DNA from: Bryobacterales bacterium | GTDB lineage: Bacteria; Acidobacteriota; Terriglobia; Bryobacterales; Bryobacteraceae | Assembly: GCA_003142185.1 (NCBI GenBank) | Contig: PLOR01000010.1 | Coordinates: forward strand, 1 to 64,000 | Direction: 5' to 3' | Length of the DNA: 64,000 bases | Shown: positions 1 through 8,860 of the stretch, piece by piece | Position numbering within the stretch: position 1 is the stretch's first letter | Layout of the letters: each line of letters begins with the position of its first letter | Made by a program: the position numbers and the translations under genes | Notes under the pieces: model-generated | The model's database searches: none | What the model was told of the DNA's origin: nothing | Seen by the model: only the letters and a program-made list of their open reading frames with translations

Positions 1-204
1 GGCCAGAAGGGTTTTTGCGATCCAATCGGCGCGAGGGAGCCCAGACTGGCCGAGTGCTTTGATTTCCCTTTCGATGTCATATTCGACGCGGCGAATAGAG
101 AGTGTGGCGCCATCGATCAAGAGGTATGATGCAAACTTACCAACAATGATTTGCGCCAACAGACTCGCGCCCGCCGTGCTCTTCTCGATTGGCTGCGCAG
201 GCTT
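1..204 (-). pseudogene. Degraded IS66-family transposase (TnpC) fragment, cut by window edge
   Basis: The minus strand is open from about 204 to the window edge. It reads a peptide containing QPIEKSTAGASLLAQIIVGK, which resembles the linker before the catalytic core of IS66 TnpC transposases (typically PIEKG-PGLLA-VSKYADHLPL). After that stretch similarity fades, no DDE residues are visible, and there is a stop just upstream. I infer an old, decayed IS66 remnant. Two further IS66-like fragments lie at 2721-3044 and 6159-6296, which supports the reading. It could instead be a chance match in a short open frame. Confidence 0.4.
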
Positions 205-542
205 GCCTGCCGCAACTCATCGGTGTTGCGATCCTAGCGCGGCGGCAACGAGCGAAATATCACCAAGTCACTCGCCGACAGGTTCTGGGCGGATGACGCG
301 GTACTCGGAAACAGCGTGGCGGGCCAGGTTGCCGGCGGAGTTGGCTTCCGATATTTCCAAATAACGCCCGCGTTGGTTGGGTGCCGCTCTTGGCTGGGCG
401 AGGCCCACTCGACGGCTTGGCGACAATACCGCCGGGTGACCTACCAGTCTGCGATGACGCTGCGATGACGCCATGTCGTTCCTTGCGGTCTTCTGTTCTC
501 TGATTTCCAAATTCGCCAAAATTCTATGGGCGAAGTCCTTGG
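205..542. other. Intergenic stretch, no gene recognised
   Basis: Short open frames exist on both strands, but none resembles a known family, has a convincing ribosome binding site or continues the IS66 remnant. It is probably decayed mobile-element sequence between the remnant and the TIGR03435 gene. Confidence 0.4.
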
Positions 543-1310
543 CTAGTTCTCCGTAGGAGCCCTCTCGATGTGGTCGATCACGAGGACCTCGACCGGGGCC
601 TTACGCGCTTCCATTTTCAATCCGAGCTGCTCCTGGATGGCGGTGAAAAGTGAGGAGCCGGTGCGAGGGTCCGCGGGTGTGGACAGGTCATCGGGGCGAG
701 CCGATGATGCGTCCGGCTCCCATTCCAGCCTAAAATCGAAGACTCCCTTGAGCCCCGTCTGGTCTTGGACGGAGCGGCTGAGCTGATCGGACAAGACCTT
801 GGCCAGCATTTCGGCCGAGACCTGGGTGCCTATTAGGCGGCCCTGGCCGGGCATGCTGAAAGGCGTTTGGCCCATTACCGCAGGGGCTTCCGTCAGACGG
901 AACTTAGGCCCCCCTTTGGTCACCACCAGCGCGTACATCGGAAGCTCCCTAGTTTCGCGGTGTATGATTAATCTAAAGCGCTCGGCGAGCAACGCCTGCA
1001 TCATCACCTGAAGCTCGGTGGGCTGGCCGGGCCGCCGCGGGGCCGGTGGATTGTCCTGCGGTGCGTTGGCTACGATGTCATAGCGGACCGAGTCCAGCCA
1101 ATTCGGTTTTCCATAAAGGCGGTCGCTGTGGACGTCATAGGCCCATGTGATCAGAAACTGCAGTGATGTGCTCGTAGTCGCGATCCGGTAGCCTGAGCGG
1201 CGAATGGCGACGGTCCCGGCTGGATCGGATGGTCTAATAGACGCGACCTCGAATGCTGGGGATTGGGCGTAGGCTACGGCTAGAGCCGCAACCAGGAATG
1301 CAGATTTCAT
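543..1310 (-). CDS. TIGR03435 family secreted protein
   Basis: A 255-residue protein of the TIGR03435 family, an uncharacterised paralogous family greatly expanded in Solibacter-type Acidobacteria. It starts with a hydrophobic signal peptide (MKSAFLVAALAVAYAQS), so it is exported. The family hallmarks follow: FEVASIRPSDP near residue 20, a central ITWAYDV segment, RYDIVANAP near 77, LLAERFRL near 109, the REL-YALVV-KGGPK segment near 120-135, and a C-terminal GLKMEARKAPVEVLVIDHIERAPTEN-like tail in which the VxVLVIDH motif is typical. The ATG is preceded by GGAG about 10 nt upstream. Function is unknown; no neighbour indicates a pathway. The family name is a taxonomic marker for this window. 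Confidence 0.9.
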   Translation of the reverse strand: MKSAFLVAALAVAYAQSPAFEVASIRPSDPAGTVAIRRSGYRIATTSTSLQFLITWAYDVHSDRLYGKPNWLDSVRYDIVANAPQDNPPAPRRPGQPTELQVMMQALLAERFRLIIHRETRELPMYALVVTKGGPKFRLTEAPAVMGQTPFSMPGQGRLIGTQVSAEMLAKVLSDQLSRSVQDQTGLKGVFDFRLEWEPDASSARPDDLSTPADPRTGSSLFTAIQEQLGLKMEARKAPVEVLVIDHIERAPTEN

Positions 1311-1629
1311 AATCCGAATCTCCTTGGCACTAGTGTACGCCCCAGGTACTGGTGGATCGGCTTGCCTGCCACTTGGTCGAAAAACGCCCTAACCGCGGAT
1401 GTGGCCGAGCGCCGGAATCCGCCGAGCCGTCGGCCTCCGGTGCACGCACGCGCATCGCTGGCGCTTCGCTGCCGCAAAACAGTGTCCGATAATAGCGAAT
1501 AACGCTCGCCGAGCACGCCTGCCGGGCAGAAGCCACCCGAAGGATTTCTCGGAAACTGCACGACGTGGTCAGAAGTTGGTCCCGTTCGGCCGACTCCGTG
1601 GCGGAAAAGCAACCGCACTGCCGGAACGC
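1311..1629. other. Intergenic stretch, no gene recognised
   Basis: Overlapping short frames on both strands show no recognisable domain. It probably holds the promoter of the TIGR03435 gene and the 3' end of the REC-PilZ transcript. Confidence 0.4.
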
Positions 1630-2373
1630 TCAGCCGATCGATTCCTGCTGTGGCACACCCTCCAGTCCCGTACGGCACGTTCTGAATTTGTGTCGCTGGA
1701 TTTCCAGTGCGGTCGCTGTGCCGTTAGTCCGGACGACCACGCCCCAGAGGTTCAGTTGGATTTTTACGCTACCGTCGAGCAGGACGGGCCAGTCGATCGA
1801 TATGTCAAGCTCCTGTCCGGTCACGAGCGCTCTATCGGCGGTGAAGCATAGACCAGAGCTGCTCAGGTCGATGGTGCGGCCTGAGCCCGTGTTCTGCACT
1901 TGCGCACGGCGCCCTGGGACCGCGTAGCGTACCTCCAGCGTCAGCCGGAAGCGACCGCGGGTGCGGCGCTCCGCGCCCACTTCCCTCGGCTGTTGCGCCG
2001 GCCCATCGGTCGCACACACCCGAGGGTCAAGCGCCTTCTCCACAATTGAATACAGATCGGTCGCTAAGAACGGCTTGCTGATGAACGCGGCGCCCTCGGG
2101 AAGCGTCTCGGCAGCAATGTGCCCCGACATCAGGATGACGGCTGCTGTGGGGCATAGCTGGGCGATCCTTTTGACCAACTCCGGCCCGCACATCTCCGGC
2201 ATGATGACATCCGACACCACCAAATCGAAACAGGGCGTGTCGTGCGCAAGGAGCAGTGCTTCCAGGGGACTGCTGACCGCATGGACGTCATAACCCTTGC
2301 GCGAAAGCGCTCTCGACACCCAGCCTAGCACTGCGGGCTCGTCATCGACGACCAGTACCCGTGCCGTCGCCAT
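1630..2373 (-). CDS. Response regulator with REC and PilZ domains
   Basis: A 247-residue two-domain regulator. Residues 4-118 form a receiver domain with the acidic pair D10/D11, phosphoacceptor D55 (LVVSDVIMPE), S83 and K100 (FISKPF). Residues about 130-240 form a PilZ domain with the c-di-GMP binding signature: RRTRGR at 136-141 and DLSSSG at 169-174. The protein therefore probably couples phosphorylation by an unlinked histidine kinase to c-di-GMP sensing. The start is set at the ATG preceded by CTGGAGG, 8 nt upstream; an in-frame ATG 11 codons earlier lacks a binding site. No kinase, cyclase or output partner lies alongside, so it is an orphan. Confidence 0.85.
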   Translation of the reverse strand: MATARVLVVDDEPAVLGWVSRALSRKGYDVHAVSSPLEALLLAHDTPCFDLVVSDVIMPEMCGPELVKRIAQLCPTAAVILMSGHIAAETLPEGAAFISKPFLATDLYSIVEKALDPRVCATDGPAQQPREVGAERRTRGRFRLTLEVRYAVPGRRAQVQNTGSGRTIDLSSSGLCFTADRALVTGQELDISIDWPVLLDGSVKIQLNLWGVVVRTNGTATALEIQRHKFRTCRTGLEGVPQQESIG

Positions 2374-2720
2374 CCAGCCCCTCCAGAGTCCACAGCCTGT
2401 ACTCAACTATACGCCGAAGCAGCCTTTCTCTCGCTCTCTCGGTACGTCACAAAGGTTAAGTTAAAACGGCCCAGCAACCGAACTCTGCGCGACTGCTTCG
2501 TGCGGGACTTGCAACCAGCCCGCGGCCCGGAGTCGAGCGCCGCACGCAAAACGCAACCGCTGGTGTGACGGTGAGATGGTTGGCACGGCTACAGCGGCGT
2601 GCATTCGTTTCGGGCCGGTTCCCGGCACCCCGCCGTGTTCGCGCGGCTAGCTACCGATATTGAACCATAACAGCCTGCTACGCCACTGAGCCCGAAGTTC
2701 CGTGACTTACTCAACCAGTT
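2374..2720. other. Intergenic stretch containing a 15-bp repeat
   Basis: No gene is recognised. Positions 2648-2662 read TAGCTACCGATATTG, repeated exactly at 9288-9302. Both copies lie upstream of a truncated mobile-element gene, so it may be part of an element end. Confidence 0.35.
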
Positions 2721-3044
2721 ATGAAAAAGAACATCCCACGGCGCCGGCGGCTGGACATAGATGTGGAAGAGTTGGACCGCATCATCGATGACGCCAAGAC
2801 GCCTCCGCTGAGTGAAGCCGACAGCCAGAAGCTCAAAACGGCTCTGCATGCGCTGGCCGAGAATCTTCTGCCACAGCGAAACACGGAGAAGACCAGCTCG
2901 GTATTCGGCGATGCCGAGAAGGCTGCCTTGCAAGACATGCCGGCAGAAACAGACCAGCCTTCAGGCCACGGGCGCAACGGCGCAGTGGTGTATCGCGGCG
3001 CAGAGAAGGTTCGCATCATATACGGCCTGAAATTCAGGGCCTGA
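2721..3044 (+). pseudogene. IS66-family transposase (TnpC), 5' fragment
   Basis: The 107-residue product matches only the N-terminal part of IS66 transposases: a basic start, DIDVEELDRIIDDAKTPPLS (family pattern EL-LL-A-PL), a helical LKTALHALAENLLP stretch, then GHGRNGAVVYRGAEKVRI, which corresponds to the family segment GHGRNGA-AYxGAEK just before the zinc-binding region. A full IS66 TnpC is roughly 500 residues, so the zinc motif and the whole DDE catalytic domain are missing. After KVRI the reading frame runs into unrelated sequence and stops. It is a non-functional remnant; whether the short peptide is made is unknown. Confidence 0.65.
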
Positions 3045-3248
3045 ACTCCGCTACTGGCGGGGCTGCGAATCGACCGGGATTGGCGCCTGCGGCGTTTCTC
3101 GTCGCAGGCGCAACTGAAACGTCGACGTCATAGCGGTCCCGCCCTTCGGGAATCCCGCCGGATCTCCGGGATAAGAGGACCTCACCCCATTTCCATGTTG
3201 CTGGGTGCGCGGCCTGCGGAGGCCGTGAGTCCCGCCCCGGAGCCCACC

Positions 3249-5789
3249 TCACTCCGCGCGAAGCGCTTGAACGGTGTCCACGCGAGCAGCCCTCGCCGCT
3301 GGGACCGCCGACGCCAGGACTGCCGACGTGAGGATGAGTACCGCCGATCCGATCAACGGAAGCGGCCCTGGAAGTTGGAGTTCGGCAACGTAATTACCAG
3401 CCAGGCGCGACAGCCCCCAACCCACGAGGCCGCCTAACGCAATGCCAATCGCTGCAAGCCTCGCGCCGTCGATTAGCACTCCAGCCAGAATCCGGCGCGG
3501 CTGGGCGCCCAGCGCGAGCCGTATTCCAAACTCGCGCATACGCCAGCTCACCGAAAAGGCCAGCACGCCGGCAACTCCGATCACGGAAATCGCTAGCGCG
3601 AGGACAGCGAACCCGCCGAACACGATGGCATTGACACGGTTGTTGGCCAGAATTTCGGTGCGCACATCGTCCAGGGTGGCGGCGTGCTCGACGGGTTGGG
3701 TAGCAGCCGCAGCGCGAATGGTTTTCGTGATGGTTGTGACGAGCGCGTAAGGATCGTTTTTCGCGCGTACAACCAGGCAAGCGCCGAATATCGGCCCCTG
3801 CGCGAAGGGTTCATAGATCGTCAGGTTGCGTTGGGGGATGATGTCCGCGTCGTCCATATTCGCCACCACACCCACGATGCGCTGGGGATCGGGGCTTATC
3901 ATGCCGGCGGCATACTTGAGCATAGGATCGGTCCACAGGATGTGCCGGTCTACGGCGGATTGGCCGGGGAACAACCGCTCCGCGACGCTCTTGCTGACGA
4001 TCACTACCGGCTCGGCATCCCTCCGATCGGCCTGGGTGAAGTCGCGCCCCTCGAGAAGCGGAATCCCCAGCGTGCCGAAGTAGCCCGGGGAAACGCTGCG
4101 GAACCGTGCACGCAGATCTTCCTTGCCGCTCTCACTGGTTCTCCCCTCGACCGCGAATTGCAGAGTGAACTTGAGCATCCCGGTATCGCGCCACGGGGCC
4201 ATAAAGCCGGTTGCGGCGCCTTCCACACCCGGCAATGCACTCACCATGCGCTGGGTCTCCTGGTAGAACTGGGCCGCTTGTTTTAGCGTCCGGCCGTCGG
4301 GAATCAAAGGCAGGTTTGCGATCAGGACATGCCCGGTTTCAAAGCCCGGTTGCGCATTCTGCAGTGAAAGCAACGTCCTCACCAGCACGCCCGCGCCGGC
4401 CAGCAACAGGAACGAGGCGGCAATCTGGGTAACGGTGAAAACGCGAATCCGGCGGCGACTGCCGGTGACACGGCTGGAGCCGCTGGTGAGACCCAGCCCC
4501 CGAGAGGCATCCGTGGAAGGCAGGCGGGGAACCAGGGCGAGAAAGACCGCCGCCGCCAACGCCAGAACCAGGCCCATCCAAAGCACGCTGAAATCGACGG
4601 TCAGATCCGCCGCCCGGATCGAGTATCGCAAGGCGTAACGCGCGAGCACCGTGACCATCGGGACGGCCAACGCTACACCCGCCAAGCCGCCGCTGCCGCA
4701 CAGGACCAGGGCCTCCGCCAGCAGCGACCGGCGGATGGCGGCGGAGCTTGCTCCCAGCGCGGTGCGGAGCGCCAGCTCCGATTCGCGGCGAACGGTCCGG
4801 GCCAAGATCAGGTTCGCCACGTTCGAGCAGGCAATCACGAACAGCAAGCCGGAGGCACCCACAAGCAGCCACAGTACGGTGCTGGCCTCCGCATTGATCT
4901 GGTCCCGCATCAGTCTGGCGTCGATCTGGAAGTGATCCTGAGGCTTATACACCCCAGGATGCGCCGCCGTCACCGCCGCGTACACGGCGCGAAGCTCCGT
5001 GCGCGCGGACTTAAGGCTTGCGCCGGGCGCCAACCGGCCGAACACTTCGGTCATGCGGTGCTCGCGGCCCTGTACCATCGTTGCGGACAGGTGGTGCGGG
5101 CTGGTGACAACGTTGGCGATGATATCCGTATCGGCGGGGTATGGAATCGATGGTTCCAGAACTCCGACGATGGTTGCGGGGCGAACCTCCCCCATGCTAC
5201 CCAGCCGAATCACCTTTCCTACTACCTTGGGATCGCCACCGAGCGCGGTGGCCCAGAACTTGTAAGCGAGCACGACCGCGCCAGCGGCGCCCGGCCCATC
5301 GTCTCGCGCGTCGAGCAGGCGCCCCAGCACCGGCTTGAGACCCATCACTTCGAAGTAGCCGCCATCGACCACGCCGGCGTGGATTTCGCGCGTTTCGCTG
5401 CCGAACCCCTGCGCCGTGAAGCCGATGGTGGAAAAAGTGCCGAGTTTGCCGATGGTCTTTAAGTTGGCGCCTATGTCCGAGATCTCGGGAATCGAGAACG
5501 TGGCATCCTTCACCTGTAACCCGGGCGCGCTCTGCTGGATATAGATCAGGCGATCTTCGTCGCGATTCACCAGTGGTCGCAACAGCACCCCTCGCACTAC
5601 GCTGAAAATGGCCGCGTTCGCGCCGATGCCGAGCGCCAAGGCGAGCGCCACCGTAGCCCACAAAGCAGGAGTTCGCCGGAGGGAGCGGACCGCTACCCGA
5701 ATGTCGCCCAGAAATATGGCTGCCCACTGCAACGGGTACGAAACTCCTTCTCGTTTGCGTTCTGACTTGTCAACGGCACTGGTTGTCAT
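3249..5789 (-). CDS. ADOP-type ABC transporter permease (MacB/FtsX-like)
   Basis: An 846-residue permease of the acidobacterial duplicated orphan permease family (TIGR03434). After a short cytoplasmic N-terminus comes TM1 (residues about 43-66, ending GIGANAAIFSVVRGVLLRPL), then a MacB-like periplasmic domain, a first FtsX domain (around 315-440, with ACSNVANLILARTVRRESEL and ALRTALGAS), a second periplasmic domain (RARFRSVSPGYFGTLGIPLL), and a C-terminal FtsX domain (ISVIGVAGVLAFSVSWRMRE, IRLALGAQPRRIL). The internal duplication gives about eight membrane spans. There is no ATP-binding subunit nearby, as usual for this family. The start is the ATG 6 nt after GGGAGG; an earlier in-frame ATG has no such site. 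Substrate unknown; probably lipoprotein, peptide or drug efflux-like mechanotransmission. Confidence 0.9.
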   Translation of the reverse strand: MTTSAVDKSERKREGVSYPLQWAAIFLGDIRVAVRSLRRTPALWATVALALALGIGANAAIFSVVRGVLLRPLVNRDEDRLIYIQQSAPGLQVKDATFSIPEISDIGANLKTIGKLGTFSTIGFTAQGFGSETREIHAGVVDGGYFEVMGLKPVLGRLLDARDDGPGAAGAVVLAYKFWATALGGDPKVVGKVIRLGSMGEVRPATIVGVLEPSIPYPADTDIIANVVTSPHHLSATMVQGREHRMTEVFGRLAPGASLKSARTELRAVYAAVTAAHPGVYKPQDHFQIDARLMRDQINAEASTVLWLLVGASGLLFVIACSNVANLILARTVRRESELALRTALGASSAAIRRSLLAEALVLCGSGGLAGVALAVPMVTVLARYALRYSIRAADLTVDFSVLWMGLVLALAAAVFLALVPRLPSTDASRGLGLTSGSSRVTGSRRRIRVFTVTQIAASFLLLAGAGVLVRTLLSLQNAQPGFETGHVLIANLPLIPDGRTLKQAAQFYQETQRMVSALPGVEGAATGFMAPWRDTGMLKFTLQFAVEGRTSESGKEDLRARFRSVSPGYFGTLGIPLLEGRDFTQADRRDAEPVVIVSKSVAERLFPGQSAVDRHILWTDPMLKYAAGMISPDPQRIVGVVANMDDADIIPQRNLTIYEPFAQGPIFGACLVVRAKNDPYALVTTITKTIRAAAATQPVEHAATLDDVRTEILANNRVNAIVFGGFAVLALAISVIGVAGVLAFSVSWRMREFGIRLALGAQPRRILAGVLIDGARLAAIGIALGGLVGWGLSRLAGNYVAELQLPGPLPLIGSAVLILTSAVLASAVPAARAARVDTVQALRAE

Positions 5790-6158
5790 TCTGCCTCCCT
5801 CAGCGGATTCGGCCTGCGGGTCTAACCGGCTCACTCAGCCGGCAGCATGGCCCCCTCACCTGGCGGGAGGATGTGTTCGCGGTCCGGCGTTGGTGGTCAC
5901 GCCGCCCGCATTCGACCATGAGAAAACCGCGCTTCGTGGTTGCCGGCCGCGCTTCCCGGTCAGGACGGCCCCCGAAGCGCCTTTGCAACTTGCATGTCGG
6001 TTGCCAGTTCCAGGCTATTCGTAAGTCATTGGAAATCAGGCTAATTGCGGCTGAATCAGAGTCTTACCGCGCGGGTGGCAGTGTTCGCTCGCGATACTCG
6101 CGTTCCCAAAAGCGAACAGCCCGCGCGGCTGAGGGATGCGAATGATTGAGGCTCGACG
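5790..6158. other. Intergenic stretch, no gene recognised
   Basis: Upstream region of the ADOP permease. No convincing gene; it should contain that gene's promoter. Confidence 0.35.
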
Positions 6159-6296
6159 GGGGCTAACGCCACCCCGTCGGGCCACCGCCGCCGCCGACCA
6201 CAACTCCTCCGGGATGGCGGTCTCACCCTGGCGGATCTGTCGCCATCGCTCGAAACGGGAGCGCACCTCATCAATGCTGGGAGTGCGGGAACTCCG
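6159..6296 (-). pseudogene. IS66-associated TnpA-like helix-turn-helix remnant
   Basis: The minus strand reads ...SIDEVRSRFERWRQIRQGET followed by AIPEELWSAAAVARRGGVSP. This matches the start of the small DNA-binding proteins that accompany IS66-type elements (pattern R-FE-WR-R-IP-LW-A-LA-G). The family then continues with a TALRL-YY-LKKR helix, but here the frame changes after VSP and that helix cannot be read in any frame. I infer a truncated or frameshifted remnant. Together with the TnpC fragment at 2721-3044 it brackets the ADOP permease gene. Confidence 0.5.
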
Positions 6297-6744
6297 GCCA
6301 CAGGTATTTGAATGCCTCCCGCCGACTCTGCCGGCGAAAGAACGACCCTACCACCCCTGCGCGCCAACTTTCACGCACCCTTGCGGAAAACTCACGTTGC
6401 ATCTGATGAGGACAACCTGGATAGATCCCGCATGACGCCGCAGTGTTTAGAGAACCACTCAATACTCCCAAAGACAGCTGCCGATATGGCGCGATAACAG
6501 CGTCGGTTCCGGCGCAGCCGCGCCGAAACAATGCAGTCTGGAGTTTGGCGACTTTGCTCTCACGTGAAAGGCGAATCACCGGGAGAAAGCGCGTTGACCA
6601 GGACCGATCTCCCAAGCGGACAGTCAGTCTGCAGAGTGTCGCTTGCGACGTTAATTTCGTCCGTAACGACGCGATTGCCGCCGCCTGTCCAGCCGTCGAA
6701 TCCGAACTTGGAGCGCGAGAGATGGCCCCTCCACACCCCGGGTA
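6297..6744. other. Intergenic stretch, no gene recognised
   Basis: Several short open frames, none with recognisable similarity or a binding site. Probably decayed sequence adjoining the IS66 remnant. Confidence 0.35.
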
Positions 6745-6970
6745 CTACTTTTTGTCGTAGAGCAACGGAGTGTTCTTGAACGAAACGGCGGCCAACCTAT
6801 TCTCATGCATGAGAAACGTCGCGTTCGATAAGTGGAGCACCCCGTCCACGACGTCCAACGAACAACTCTCCACGCCGTCCTTGAGAACTTCCACGCACTT
6901 CGCCGCATGGCTTGACACGTCAAGTTCGAGATCTTTGAGACGCGTTCCAATACTCGATGTTGCCAGAGGT
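6745..6970 (-). other. Probable frame-shifted 3' continuation of the CheD-like gene
   Basis: In the -1/+1 frame relative to the CheD-like gene an open frame reads RLKDLELDVSSHAAKCVEVL and continues to SFKNTPLLYDKK before stopping at 6745. The stretch has coding-like composition and directly continues the CheD-like frame, which stops at 6920. The simplest reading is a single ancestral gene of about 190 codons split by one indel between about 6930 and 6980. A separate overlapping gene (ATG at 7023) would need an overlap of about 100 nt, which is unusual. Confidence 0.4.
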
Positions 6971-7330
6971 CTTGCTCGCAAAGTCCAGTCCGAATTTTCC
7001 AATCGCACTTGAGCTGGAGGCATTCTTGGCGGCGCCGCTTCCCGCAAAAATAACGACGTCCCAGTTCCTTCCTTTACTCGAGATTCCGAGCGCGTTCAAC
7101 TCCTTGGCGATACTCTCGAAGCTCGAACGAATCGCCTGATGGCTCATGAAATGAGCCACAACACCCGCCTTTTGCCCGGCATTATGCATGGCTACGCCGA
7201 CGCATGTTCCGAATCCAGTGGATTTCAGATAGCGCTTCTGGCCGTCCGCCACCACAATGCTGAATGTCCCCATCGGAACGTACTTCGAGTCTTCCGTTGC
7301 CCCGGCATCCGCGCCTATTTTGACTTCCAT
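6920..7330 (-). CDS. CheD-like chemoreceptor glutamine deamidase homologue (orphan)
   Basis: A 136-residue protein with the CheD fold signature. KSTGFGTCVGVAMHNAGQKA matches the CheD active-site loop: the catalytic Cys is followed 17 residues later by the catalytic His in VVAHFM, exactly the spacing in Thermotoga CheD. A Ser sits where CheD has Thr (6 before Cys), with a Thr at -5. Further on, ELNALGISSKGRNWDVVIFA and GSGA correspond to the CheD AKIFGGA strand and SAIGKFG to its IGERN segment. The ATG follows AGGGGG. No chemotaxis genes are adjacent, so deamidation of receptors is unproven. The reading frame probably breaks near its end (see the out-of-frame continuation at 6745-6970). Confidence 0.55.
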   Translation of the reverse strand: MEVKIGADAGATEDSKYVPMGTFSIVVADGQKRYLKSTGFGTCVGVAMHNAGQKAGVVAHFMSHQAIRSSFESIAKELNALGISSKGRNWDVVIFAGSGAAKNASSSSAIGKFGLDFASKTSGNIEYWNASQRSRT

Positions 7331-7579
7331 TAGGCCCCCCTGGCTAAGTCTGACACAATTCCGGCTCGACTAGGACCGCACCGTCACAAGGTCAAAAACA
7401 CTGGTCGTGGTATGCGACGAAGTGCGTTCGGATTAGGAGCGTGAGTCGGCTCCCCGACAGTGATCCGCAGGCGCGCATGATCTGACGGGCCGCCCTGCTC
7501 GCCGAGGGGGAAATCCGCAAACCCGCTTCCGATAACCCGAAATAACGCCGTCTCCATACATAAAGACATAGCGGCATCG

Positions 7580-8110
7580 TTATTCGTCCGGAAGTTTAGC
7601 TTCGAGTTCACTGGCCAGCTTGTGAACGTCCGTCGTGTTACTAAATGACTGAACCTCTTGCTTAGAAGAGTCTACGTTCACGCCCATGTGTTGACAGAGT
7701 TTCTGCAACATTTCGAGGATTGTTGTCAGTTCCTGTTCGGAAAGCATGCCGACTTGAAGATCCAGATGCGAGCGCCGTTCGGACTGACGGGCCATTCGAC
7801 TTTGACTGATGAGCACGAAGATAGTCAAGAACACGCTTTCGGAAGAGACGACGAGGGCCAGGACACCAAAAGGAAATGGATCAAAAACTTTGAGCCCTCG
7901 GATCATGTGGAGATTGACCAGGCTCCATCCGGAGATCAGAATCAAATGAGCCAGCAGGAATCCCACATTGCCTACAAGTCGTGTAATTACGTCGCTGACT
8001 CGCTCAGTGGGAGTCCGACGATCAAGGGCGTCACGCTCTAGCTTTGCGATTGCATCAATGTTGTACTGCGTAGGATTCGCGGCAGCTCGGCGTGGCAATT
8101 GATTGGCCAT
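7580..8110 (-). CDS. DUF1003 domain membrane protein
   Basis: A 176-residue inner-membrane protein of the DUF1003 family. It has the family's N-terminal helix (NIDAIAKLERDALDRRTPTE), two membrane spans (about 45-67, VGNVGFLLAHLILISGWSLV, and about 80-102, PFGVLALVVSSESVFLTIFV), and the conserved ISQSRMARQSERRSHLDLQV segment that follows TM2. The C-terminus is soluble and helical. The start is the ATG preceded by AGGAAC about 8 nt upstream. The function of DUF1003 proteins is not known. It stands alone between intergenic stretches. Confidence 0.85.
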   Translation of the reverse strand: MANQLPRRAAANPTQYNIDAIAKLERDALDRRTPTERVSDVITRLVGNVGFLLAHLILISGWSLVNLHMIRGLKVFDPFPFGVLALVVSSESVFLTIFVLISQSRMARQSERRSHLDLQVGMLSEQELTTILEMLQKLCQHMGVNVDSSKQEVQSFSNTTDVHKLASELEAKLPDE

Positions 8111-8524
8111 GAGTTAGTTCCTAGAAACCGTCCTTAAAGACATCGCGTCATCGAGAGAACTGCAGACATCTCTACTTTCCCACGAAAGGTGACAGCCTGT
8201 CCTGCTAGCGGGTCAATCCGGGGAAGGCGGTCGAATCGGCCCCGGCGCGACGCTCAAACAGGGGACCGTAGCCTAACCGGGGATGCGGCCGTTCGCGAGA
8301 TTTTGGCGATTGTGCGTGTCTGTTGGCCTATGGAAGTTGGGTCGCAACTCATACCGATAACACCACATAACGCCGCCTCGTTCGCCGGACTGGTCGAAAG
8401 AGGTGGTGCTCCCCAGCTCGCTCGACTGAGCCGGGCATGGAGCGTGATAGACACAGCCATGCAGAGGGGATGGACAGCGCGCTAAACTCGGATGGAGAAC
8501 GCTTCTTAAGGCTAAGGAGAGACG
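8111..8524. other. Divergent intergenic region, no gene recognised
   Basis: Lies between the divergent DUF1003 and YtxH genes. A 98-codon open frame at 8189-8485 has no family resemblance or binding site. The region should hold both promoters. Confidence 0.35.
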
Positions 8525-8860
8525 ATGAGCGAAACAAGAGCGGGAGACCGAGCGGCATTCTTCCTGCTGGGAGCCGCGATCGGCGCGGCGGCAGCACTAC
8601 TAATGGCACCGGCGTCAGGCGCACGAACTCGCCGGAGATTAGTCGGCAAAGGAGAAGAAGTCGCGGATTACCTGATCGATACGGGCAAGGAACTGGTAGA
8701 GAAATGCGAGGATCTTTACGAGCGCAGCGGGGAACTTGGGGTGGATGCGACGCGCGAGTTGTCTGGGAAGTATCGCGCGCTGCTTGAGCACAGCAAGCAA
8801 TTGCTGGACGAGGCCAAAACGACCCTCCGCCGTGCAAAAAGCGCCGTCACGGGCCAGTAA
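8525..8860 (+). CDS. YtxH domain-containing protein
   Basis: A 111-residue protein with the YtxH-type organisation. A single N-terminal membrane span (about 12-28, FFLLGAAIGAAAALLMAPAS) ends in the family motif APxSGxxTRRRL. It is followed by a long amphipathic helix of about 75 residues rich in Lys, Glu and Ala. Such proteins are general-stress or envelope proteins of unknown mechanism. AAGGAGAG lies a few bases before the ATG, a strong ribosome binding site. Confidence 0.8.
   Translation: MSETRAGDRAAFFLLGAAIGAAAALLMAPASGARTRRRLVGKGEEVADYLIDTGKELVEKCEDLYERSGELGVDATRELSGKYRALLEHSKQLLDEAKTTLRRAKSAVTGQ

Noticed and set aside
8189-8485. A 98-codon plus-strand frame before the YtxH gene
   Set aside because: No similarity, no binding site, and unusual composition; treated as intergenic.
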